Below, one piece after another: positions 48,492-59,264 of a stretch of 64,000 nt of DNA. This stretch comes from Cloeon dipterum (lineage: Eukaryota; Arthropoda; Insecta; Ephemeroptera; Baetidae). Position 1 is the first letter of the stretch, and the number at the start of each line of letters is the position of its first letter. The notes beneath the pieces are model-generated. The model was not told the DNA's origin, made no database searches, and worked only from the letters and a program-made list of their open reading frames with translations. Location of the stretch: assembly GCF_949628265.1 (NCBI RefSeq), contig NC_088790.1, forward strand, positions 24,990,545-25,054,544. Direction: 5' to 3'. The position numbers and the translations under genes are program-made.

Positions 48492-51451
48492 ATTGATCTT
48501 TTTCTTCTAAAAGAAACATTTTTTACTCTAAAATATTTATCTGATATAATGACTGCGTCGTATAGAATAGAGAAATAAAAATACAATACATAAATTTTAG
48601 TTATATCATTCGGCTGGAGTGTCAGCTTATTTAAAGAAATCAGTTAATTTTAGAGATGAAAAAAGGAAGATATTGTACGATTTTACTGAGGAAATTAATA
48701 TTCCTGGGAACCAAACCCCTTGAAAAATAAGTTAAAAATGCAGAGAAAAAACCAATAATGAGGCGGGAATTTTCCATTTGCTCGTATATGGCCAGGGAGT
48801 GAAGCATAAAAACTGTGCAAGAAGATTAAGGCAAAATTCCATAACTTCCGTGCGAATGGCTAAAATTGTGGAATGCACCCCCTCCTTATGAGTGGAACTT
48901 TATTTAGCAATGAGATTAAATGTAACGTTACTTTGACAGCAGGTCTGCTTCATGGTTCAACCCCTAAATGACGCTGCATCCATCGAGTCACCCTCTTAAT
49001 TTGCCGAAATAGAGTCAATCTGTCTTTTGAATTGGTCTGTCGAAATCGGATCGCAAACTCAATAAAAGTCTCAATCTGTCACCCCTATATGCAGCGGGGT
49101 TGCTGCAGCAGCACAGCACGCGCCTGCTTTATTCCAACGCCGAGATCCCCGCCGAGTGCTGCATGTTTTAATCGCTGTTTTCAAAACATTTGGTCGAACT
49201 GGATTTTGATTTCCGTCATGGGGGAGCGAATGCTTTTGCCCGTCTCACGCTGTGACTTCTGTGAAATGCAATAAATTGAAAATGGGAGAAGGGTCGCGCG
49301 CAGGAAAACACGACTGTTTACTAATTTTTTTTCTTTTATTTTATCCAACCATATTAAAAATTACATCCATGGAGGTATTTTCACCGTAAATTTAAGCATC
49401 ACTTACACCAAAAAATTGGACATGTGCCGGAAATTAAAATAAAATGACGGATTTAAAATTAAAATAAAAAGAAGAATAAAACTAATTTTTAAAATTCAAA
49501 CTATAAATTTTGGACGAAATCACTAGGGGTTCGAGTTTGGCTTAATAATTCAGCTGCTAAAAGTGCTAGCACAAAAATCTTTTCATATTCGGATAGCTGA
49601 TTAAAAATTGATTTCCAATTTCCCAGAAAAGCCGATTGAAAAGTTGTCTCAAATTAACCAGGAATAGTTAATACGCATATCGCAAAAACATTTTAAAAAG
49701 ACAAAAAGAAGCTCTCTTGATTTTGAGGCAACAAACTTTGAAATAAATTGAAACTCAACCACAAGCCGTTGCATTGTTACATTTGAATTTCCCATAGAAA
49801 ACATCGATTTCTATCAGCAGAACATAATTTTTTGGATTAACAGATGTGTTCCCTTTGTGAGGACACGCATTAAAAAATTATCTTAAACACGTTAACCTTT
49901 TTGACAGGAAAATGAAAGAATGAAAAGGTTTTGATAATTGAATAAGGACAAAATCATTTTTAAAAATGTGACCAGAATAATTAAAAATCATTTTTTGCCC
50001 AAAATTGAAATTAACTGGACAAATATTAAACATTAAACTGCGCAAATAACAATAATTTTATTTAATGGCGATAAAAATTTCCTCATTAAGGTAGTAATTC
50101 CAACCCAGAATTAACAAATAAAACGCTGGAAAAGAAATAATCGAGTTGTTGACGCGTGGGGCCCGCGCGGGGTCCGCGGGCCCTCGGTGTGGGTGGGCGT
50201 GGCCAGCTGCTGTTCGGGGCGGTGCACGGCCTCATTGGCAGGAACGGGTTGCACGCACGGACAGCGAGCGCTCCGCAAAAGTAGCTAAACGATATTATAC
50301 AAAAGGAGCCGCCGCCGCCGCCGCACCACTGCTTGGTATACACACACGAATACCAGCCAGGCGCAGCCAGCAGCCGCGTGTAATTGCACGCGATAATCAC
50401 TCTGCTTTGCCGAGCATAAATAATTTATGCAATTGCTTCGCTCGCTCGCTCACTCGCTCTTTGCCAAGCAGCACACACATATACACACTTTCCCAAGAGC
50501 AAAAATAACGCCCTTTGACGAGAACAGCGCTGAGCGCGCACTACCTTTGTTGTTTTGCTTCTCTCGCGGGCGATTTTGTACGACTGTGCACTCTATCGTA
50601 ATCAGACGTTTTCATGATGCATGCAATTAAACTCATTTTGTGTTCTGCGCATTTCTTGAAACTGTTTTGCGCTGTCGTGCAGAGCTACTAAATTTCGACC
50701 TCTGCAATCTAAGGTCAAACTAATTTCAAGCGGCTATTTCCTTTGTGTGTGATGAAAGGAAGCGCACAGCGGCTGAATTTCTTTACAAAATAATTAATCG
50801 GCAGGAAACCAATTTCCCCATTTTGTTTTGAGTTGTTTTTTTAATTTTGTATCTATTTATATTCAAATGACTTCTGATGAGAGTATTAATGAATATTCCT
50901 ATTTATTCTGTGTGAATTAAAGAAATTATGTTAATTTTATTAACATACATGTGATACAATTTTATTCCTATTTTTATCCTTTAAGACGGTTTAAAATGTT
51001 TTTCTCATATTTCTTGCCAGATATATTTTAAAACCTCATGGTGATCATAATTTTAGTTAAAAATTAGTAATAATATTGGAATAAGGAGGTAACAGCGCAT
51101 ATTTGTTGGAATATTACTGTGAAATTAAAAAAATTGGCCCAAAATTAATATAATTTTAATAGGGTGCAGCATTTCAGGTAAATATTAACAAATATCCAGA
51201 ACAAAAACCTTTAAAGGGCATATTTTTAGTTTCTAACGTTTTTAGTTTTATATGGGCATCACGGAGGTTTGCCCATTTTTTCACTTTTGCGATTAATAAT
51301 TTTCTTTTTCGTTTTTTTAATAGATTTGCATGATTTTAAATTCTAAAATGAGCTTGGAAGCTGATATCAGGAGGTTTTACTATAGCAATTTGTGACAACC
51401 TTCAACGAAAAATTGCATTGTTGGCTTTTACCTGTTGTAAAAGCTAACAAT
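48492..51451. other. Gene desert with GC-rich island at about 50140-50800
   Basis: No gene is recognised. Positions 48850-49320 have balanced composition. Positions 50140-50350 are the most GC-rich stretch of the desert, with GGGGCGGTG and TGGGCGTGGCC (Sp/KLF-type GC boxes) and a GCC repeat near 50309-50325. The rest is AT-rich. Confidence 0.4.
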
Positions 51452-51896
51452 TTAAAGAGGAATGATTCTGCAAAAGCCTGGAAAATGCTTGTTGCCAATG
51501 CATAACCTCGCCCCCTTAGGATTAAGTTAAAGCCTTAATTGACCTAAGAAGCGCTGTAATTTTTTGAGTAAATTGGCTGGAAAGTTACCATGCTTTTCAA
51601 ATGGTAAATGGCTGTCTCCTTACTTGAAATCCTATTTAATTTCAAAACCAAGAGTTTCCCCAATAAGTGACATACACCGTTGGACAGATCTGGACGAGAG
51701 GAATCGGAATATGCCAAGAAAATATGTTCAAGCACTGTAAATTTTGGAGAAAATTGGCAAAATTTGAATTTTTATTGTAGGAAGGTCCTTTTTTAATTAT
51801 TGCAAATTGTTGAACAAATTTTTAACCGATCAATTGTTTATGGCATCCAACAATTCAAATAATTTTCAATTGTTGCCCAGTATCATTCCACTTTAA
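51452..51896 (+). mobile_element. Full-length MITE, about 445 bp, TTAA at both ends
   Basis: Third full copy of the family, same orientation as the other two. TTAA is at 51452-51455 and 51893-51896. The left tip reads AGAGGAATGATTCTG, one change from the others. It lies 3 kb from the copy at 48045. Non-coding. Confidence 0.85.
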
Positions 51897-54060
51897 ATCA
51901 GGACCAGGGAAAATTAAATTTCAGATTTTGCTTAATTTTTCGAAAAATTAAATGGCAAAATGGTTGTTTTGTTTGATTTTAATTTCTCTCTCCACGATCT
52001 ATTTAATGAATATTATGAGGGAAATTAATCTAAATTATTGAAAAATCGTGATTTCCGTTAGAGAAACAGAGCTCACTGATTTTCTCGCAAATTTTACTAG
52101 CACTGTGGAATTTTTAGAGAAAAGATAAAAATAATTTTCAGAATTTATCAGTAGAGATCCACTCTAACGCACGAAAAAAGAAATCAATTCATGCATCAGA
52201 GAGGTTACGATTATGTTTATTTTATTCACCACATGCCATGCATTGCCATAATGTTTACGAAAGTGGCTTGTTCCGCTTACAAAGAGCTTTTCTGTTTGTG
52301 GGGACTGCTTGAGGTCAGAAAAGTCGCTTATGATATGCATTGTGTTTTGCGTGCCCTCGCTTTTTCTCCTCGGGGGTGGCTTCGGGCGGGCAGAGTGCGT
52401 ATGTAGGGGATGCGATAAATAAAGAGAACACTTAACGCTGACGGGAAAGAGACAAATTGTCGGGTGGGGGACTCACAAAGAAGCGCCGAGAGCTTTAGCC
52501 AAATAATAAATTATACACAATAAGAGCTGCTGATGTGTATTTACAGGTTTATTTCCATACAACGACAACAACAATGTGGAGGAATATAAATATTTAAATG
52601 AAAGAAACAGCATAGTTTATGAGCGGAAATTTTGGCATGTATATATGGCGTAAAATTTTTGTTTAGTGCAGGAAAATAAGTGCTGATCAGGCCTGAGTGG
52701 CATAAACAGCCACTGATCTAAGCAAATAATCCTTTTGCTAGCCATTCGTAAAATTTTATGTACATTAAATATTTTTTTTCAGTTAAATAATATAGGTTTG
52801 CACTTCATGTTTTTATTAAAGTTCTTACTGTCTATATTGTTACCACCTAAATAATATATAATATATTTTTTATTTTCAAATTATAGCATCACACATATAT
52901 TTATTAATCAGTTCAAAAAATTCTTTGTTTGGGAGATGAATTATGAATTAATTATGCTTATTGAATATACATACGACAACAGGAAAAAAATACTAAATAT
53001 TAATTGCAATAAATATTGAATAAAATATTGAAAAATCAAATTCAGAATGTGTTCTAAGATAAGTAACCGAGTTTCTAATTTTGCTTGAATGCTTTTTTGA
53101 TCTCTTACAAACAGAAATTCATCAACGAATTGTTCCTTAGAAAGTCTTTTATCAAAAGCATATAGTTCTGGTAAACAAAATTATACAGATGGGGCCAGGA
53201 GATGCTTTTAAGTTTTAATTTTAAACTGACACTCTTAATAAGGGTTTGGAAAAAGGGCTGATAACTTAGGTGACAAAGAGACGGTCCAGTGAGTGTTTTT
53301 TTTTCTTTCTTAAAACATAAATAAGTATGATTTTTACAGTTTTTAGAAATAATAAAAACTCGGGCTTTCAGCATTTGTGCTTTTATATACAGTGTGCGCC
53401 CTTCCCGGTCCTCGGACAGGGATTAAAAGCAAAAAAGCAGGAATCTTAACTTTCCACGGTTGGAAAATTTGGAGATCGATTTCATTTCGTAGTAGTTTAT
53501 AAATTTGGCATTTCTTGCACATATAATACGGTTCAATTCAGTTGATCTCTCCAAGATAAGTCTTCATTTCTTTTTTTTTTTAATAAAAAGCCAAATCACA
53601 ACACGAGAAATTGTAAGAAATGCAATAACACTTAAAAAAAGCTAATAGATCAGTGATTCTTATTGTTAGAGCAATAATTTATCCATCAAGTTAAATTCAT
53701 TATGTTACAATCTCCGATTATTGACACTGATAAAAGCAAAATTTTGCAACAGTGTATATTAATAACTCATTATTTTTACTATTTCAATTTCAGTATTCAG
53801 TATTCATTTTGTTATTTGCTGACAATTTCCATCACATAAATTTTTTTGTTATGTATTTTTGTGTAAATTTGACTTTAACTTTAAGCGGATTCATATTGAA
53901 ATTAAAACTATTTTAACCTTTTTCTGGAAGATACCCGGTAAGTTTTGATAAAGTTTAAATTTTCCCAGGCCACTTTTTTAAATATCTGAGAAAGTCAGCA
54001 TGCAAAGCAATAATGTCCGCTTAATTATATCTCCTTAATTGTAATATCATGATTTGTTTT
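51897..54060. other. Gene desert, AT-rich
   Basis: A balanced island at about 52180-52700 is followed by very AT-rich DNA. No gene, RNA gene or clear repeat is recognised. Confidence 0.4.
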
Positions 54061-54074
54061 TTATCTTAAAGGAA

Positions 54075-54321
54075 ATTTACACCATAATTCACACACCGTT
54101 GGATAAATCGTATATAACGAAAAAGAAGGAATTGGAATCAAGCGAAAATTAAAACCATTTAGATTATCGAGAAATTTTGGAAATTATAAAATTTAACGAT
54201 TACTTTGGTCCTAATTGGATTGTTGCTTATTTTTAATCTAAGATAGATTGAGATTAATTCAAACTAATAATTTGTTCTACTGTTAATTGTAAAGACAACA
54301 ATTTAAATTAATTTCAATTCG
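54075..54321 (+). mobile_element. Old, diverged MITE right half, cut by another element
   Basis: The blocks CACACCGTTGGATAAATC, GGAATTGGAATCAAGCGAAA and CAACAATTTAAATTAATTTC correspond in order to the right half of the 445-bp family (ACACCGTTGGACAGATC, GAGGAATCGGAAT, CAACAATTTAAATAATTTTC). Similarity stops at about 54321 where the CTGGT-type element begins, so the terminal CAGTATC segment is lost. Confidence 0.45.
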
Positions 54322-54420
54322 TCCTGGTCCTGGTAAAATTGCGCAACGTTCAACAAACACCCAAGTTTTCATTGTCGAATTGATTGTTGATCTTTTCTTG
54401 CAACTATAGGAAATTCACGC
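54322..54420 (-). mobile_element. Truncated short inverted-repeat element (CTGGT family)
   Basis: It reads CGTCCTGGTCCTGGTAAAAT followed by TGCGCAACGTTCAACAAACA, then CTTTTCTTGCAACTATAGG. This matches the reverse complement of 62864-62998 over its first 100 bases. It ends abruptly at AAATTCACGC where a MITE fragment begins, so its far terminus is missing. Confidence 0.55.
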
Positions 54421-54522
54421 GCTCCTTTTAGGTCAATTTAGGCTTTAACTGAATCCTAAGGGATGAGTTCATGCATTGGCAACAAGCATTTTCCAGGCTT
54501 TTCCAGTATCATTCCTCTTTAA
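54418..54522 (-). mobile_element. Left-end fragment of the TTAA MITE, reverse orientation
   Basis: In reverse it carries the tip AGAGGAATGATACTGG bordered by TTAA (54519-54522), then AAAAGCCTGGAAAATGCTTG and the GGATTCAGTTAAAGCC and GACCTAA blocks of the family's left end. It covers only about 100 bases and is joined at 54418-54424 to the CTGGT-type fragment. Confidence 0.8.
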
Positions 54523-57500
54523 GGTGCATTTTAAATATTTCTTTTGTTAAAAAAACAGCTTTTTACGGAAAAACCCAATTCGTTTAATGATTTTATCACT
54601 ATACTCTTGAAATAAATATGTCGGCTTGTTAGACACAGTCAAATTCCTGCAGACTCTCGTAGTAAGTGTGTAATTGTTTCCCGCCGCTTTATATTTTTAT
54701 TATTATCTCTGGCGCGGATACTCACACACGCAGTTGCATTTACAGCTCTGGTGACAAATTTGTGTCTATCTAATTTCAATCTGTGCGCGGCAAACATGGA
54801 CTACGTGAGCAATTTTTCAACTCTGCTCTCTATGTTATCGCGATCTGAACAACAATGCGCACAAAACAATTCCGGCGGCGGAAAATATGTATTAAAGTTG
54901 GTTGGTTTTAATTGCCGGGTTTTGGATTGGGAATGAAACGACGGCGCTGCGGTTTTATCGTCATTTGCCCATCAACACGTTAATGAATCATTTCGGGGAA
55001 AACAAGCGTAATACTATATAGAGTGCAACTCTGCGCGTTGTGTGACAAAACAAAGTACATAATAGTTACCGTGATCAATTTTGTCAGCCGCCTCCTGCTT
55101 TTGTAGTTTATTCACTTTATTGTTTACTCTGTCATTAAAAGCTAGAACACGTGTTTTAGATTTGAAATAAAATCGGTGTTGCTGCATTAACACACAGATA
55201 GAGCTCTAAAATGTTTCAAAATTGAAATAAACCGAAAGGACAGTAAATTATTATAATTACAGAGCAAGCAAATTACTATTTTTTAATTATATAGATTATT
55301 TCAATGTGTTTTGGAAAGTGAGTAAATTAAAGAAACATTTTCAGCTGAAATACACAGTTTCGGCCACTCAGAAAATAGGGAAAAGGTGGTGTTGCGAATT
55401 TTGACTGTCAACTATTTTTCTGACAGTTAGAACGTATCTTCTAATCTGAAAATCATATTGGCGTTTCTCATCCATTAGATTAAGTTTTTTGATAAAAGAT
55501 GGCATATAATTTGCCAAAAGATGATATAGTTTCCCGTTATTTGAGAGTTTGCTGGATCCACGCCTCCGTGATTTTGAAATGTCGAAATTTTATCAAATCT
55601 TAAACTGCCACAATTTCTTGAAAAGTGGTCACGTTTGAATTAACCTTACATTTTTGGATTTTGCTTAACGAGACGAATCGAATGATGTATAATTTTCATA
55701 CTTTTGCAAAATTCCATAATTTTTCCTTCTGGGAAAATTTCGTGATAACATATTTTTCCTGCGATAGTTATAGTAAAATCATGCTTTGTTTTAACAATTT
55801 CTAATTGTTGCAGGTAATATGAGTTATTTATTATTTTCTTTTTAAAGTTAAATTTGGAGGAACCTCGGTGTTGCCGTTCCGGTCCATTTTTTTCAGTTTC
55901 TCATCCGCCAATGAAAGTAATAATTCTATTGTTAGTTAAAATTCAATATTTTCATTGAATTTATCGAGAAAAAAATTATATAATAACCCTATCCTTAAAT
56001 GCGTAATAAATAAGCCTGAAACTTTGAATCATTTCATGATGTATTGATATTTATATTTCCAGCAAAAAAGTAGTATTAAATTCAAAGTGTAGGTTATTTG
56101 ACCTCTGCTTTATAATTATCTTTTAGTTTCTCAGTCGGAGGTTTTTATGCAATTTTCTAAAAGAACAGCTGGTGCACAGAACGTAACAGTCGCATTTTCC
56201 TTCAAATATATACGAGTTCTCTGTATGGCAGTCGGCGAGGAGTGCACATAATACACTCTTTTATTTATTCCGTTTCAAAAAGATGCACCATTAAATTTAC
56301 TGCCTGAAGTTGCATGTGCAAGGATGAAAGAGATGACAAATTGCGGCGCCGAATTCGAGCTGGAAATAAATGCGCCGCCGTGCTGCTGTGTAATTTTATG
56401 CATCTCTCAAAAGCAGAGAGCAAGGGCAATCTGCATGCGACGCGGCGGCGGCGGCGACGCAAAAGTCGTGTGTGCGCTCTTTGAAAGCGGAGACAGACTG
56501 CTAATGAGAGGGATATTAATCAAGAGACGTTTGCTCTTTTGAATTGTGAATGGTGTGTTGTCCTCCCTAATTGCATTATCACCACCGCACTGCTAGATTA
56601 AAGAACTCTCCTCCGCCACCGCGCCCCGCTCTCTCGCTCTTCTCTCGCTTCCATCACATACGCACATACAAGGCGCACAAATCCAACTATATAGGGCCAC
56701 CGGTTTACAGGCTACACCCACGGCGATAAAATAATTAATTTTGTAATAATGGAAATTGTCAAAGAATTATAATAGGAATTGTCTACGAGGTTTTAATTAG
56801 GTGTTTCCACGAGAGATTTGGTATTGGTCTTCAATTTTTTAATTTTTGTTATAACGAACCATCAGGATTTTTTTTAAATGTTTAGAGAAAATAAGGAGGA
56901 AGCGCCAACTCGTATTTCCTTTCTACCTATTGCTTTTCAATAATTTAATTATCAGACCTCTCTTGTAAAGAATGTTACTTTTCTCTTTCATCTTTGCCTA
57001 CTTTTCTTAATTTTCAAAAATCATCGAAATAAATTTCAATTTTTTAAATTTCAACCCAATCTAAATTAAGGAATATTTAAGCCTTTAGGACAATTGAAGG
57101 GTACGTTTTCTCCAATTAATTTAAGCTTGATCCTACTACAGAAATTATGCTTTTATAATATAAATCAGTGGAAATTTGACCGTCGAAGGAAAATACAACG
57201 GCAGCAAGAGCTACGTATGTATGTGTGCTTAAATATGAAATTATAAATATATACCTTAACCATTAACAACATATAATCTCACCAATTGAGTCATACAATC
57301 AATTATCTTCTTTGAAACAAAATTCAAATATTTATTGTGATTATTGCTCTTAGTTTTTTGCTTCAAACGTTTGTTTCCATCTCGAATCATTCCCAAAATG
57401 TGTATGCAAATTTAGTAAAAGAAGCCATATATTGAAGTATAATTTTATTAAAAGTAAAGCAAAGTCTCTATCTCTCAAGAAAGCAGCAACATTATAAAGA

Positions 57501-59264
57501 AGCTACGCTAGATTTTAAGTCTTTGGTAAATTTCATACTGCTGATGTGTGCACTATTTCTTTAATGCGTAACAGAAAAGCCCTACAAAAATCTGGTAATT
57601 GTCGCAGGAAATTCATCTTATATCAAATTATTTTAATGCTTATTTAAATTCAGAAACCAAGTTCTTTGATTATGGCAAAATAGAGCCAAAATAAATAGTT
57701 CATAGCAAAATTTCTACTAAAAATAAAAAACCTGTAGGAAATCTTTGTGTCCTACTAATTGTAAAAGAACCATTTAGATAATAGTCTTATCTAACAAGTT
57801 TAAACTATTTTATCCACTCTAATAAGTTGTTTCATTATTGATATGTGGTCTAGTCCAGCACTTGTTTATTCTTCTTCAGTCTGGGCCGGCGTTGGTGAGG
57901 GTCCTGGCGACGCAACCCCCTCCGCGTGAGCAACCCCCGCTGTTCTGGCTCGAGGGGAGCATCACGCGCGCCGAGAGGTGATTATCCCGCGTGAGGGTGA
58001 ATTGACTATTACACACAGCATATGATGATCCAAGCGCGGCATTCAAACCTAATTACGCATATTCAATTTTTAGTCGGCGGTTCATTCGAATTTGGAAACT
58101 ATTTTGCTGCCGAAGCGAAGCGTAACTAACGCCGCAATTTGCATTTAATTCATTTAATGAACAGTCGTAGGAATAGGGGTTGGAAATAGATATATATTCT
58201 GCGCTTGTTTTTTGTTCGCACTTGATTTTTGTCTCAATTTTTATTCTGATCATAGTTCAACTTTGATTCGATAAGTACAGAGAATATATGTACAAATTAT
58301 TCATTCAAAGTCCTCAATGAGTTGCAGAGCGCGGACGCTCTTGCAAAATGGTCGAGAGATATATAGTTGTGATCTGAGATGATATATTTCGCAGGTAGGA
58401 TGACACACTCGTCGCCTCTTCGCGTAGTTATCACACTTGACTATACTTGCAGCACAACACAGTGTATTAAAATGTTCATGAGATTGTTCCCAGGGGTAAT
58501 TAACAACATATTAAAATTACTTTTAAGAGTCTTCCGCAGCGGAATGTGGCCGAGCTCGACAAGTCCTCAGCAAATAAAATGGATATGTAATTTTTTTATC
58601 TTCATAGATGAGGAAATAACCGAATAATTTTACAATTTGCCAGTTGGGAAAGGAATTCTAGTGTTAAGACATAAACAGATGGCACCACAGTTCATTTACA
58701 AATGACAAAATCTTTATAAGGCTTCAATGGCGATAAGCTGAATTAAATGATACTTATTTTTGCGCAGAGAAAGTAGCCGATAACTGTAAATGAACGGTGG
58801 AAACATCTGTTGGAATATATGGGCAGCTCCAAACAGGAAAGAGTTTCCCAGAAAAGCACTACACAAATTTTCCATGGCTGTAGAACAAAAATATTTCATT
58901 CAATTCAATTCGATTTTATTTGTACTTGATTCTGCCGCTTTTTTGTAACGTCTAAGATTGCAGAAGGCGTCGTTTTTAAAGGAAATGGACGTCGAGAATT
59001 AGTTGAACGCAAACATTTTGGCATTGGACGAAGCAGGTTTGCACTTTTAATAAAAAAATCATGCCAGAAGTTGAAATGTGGGGTTCACCATCTCAACCAA
59101 TTCCAAGAAATCCAACCATTATTTCGACGTCCTTGCCCTTTTAATTCATTTCCTTGCAAGCAACAACCGATTTTTTTGAAAGTAAAGCCGAGGACAGCTC
59201 TGGTCAGCAAATCAACGAACGCGGCCACATTGTCGCGAAACGCACAGCACTGCGGCAGTGTCCA
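54523..59264. other. Gene desert downstream of the Sp8/9-like gene
   Basis: No gene is recognised. Balanced islands lie at about 54640-55100, 56150-56720 (with a CGGCGGCGGCGG run near 56442) and 57840-58480, with AT-rich DNA between. A repeat fragment lies at 55480-55620. Minus-strand AATAAA at about 58914-58919 is a possible poly(A) signal for the Sp8/9-like gene. Confidence 0.4.
55480..55620 (+). repeat. Dispersed repeat fragment, second copy
   Basis: It shares GCTGGATCCACGCCTCCGTG and flanking GTTATTT/TTTTATCAAA sequence with 31226-31390. The copies are diverged. Non-coding. Confidence 0.5.
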
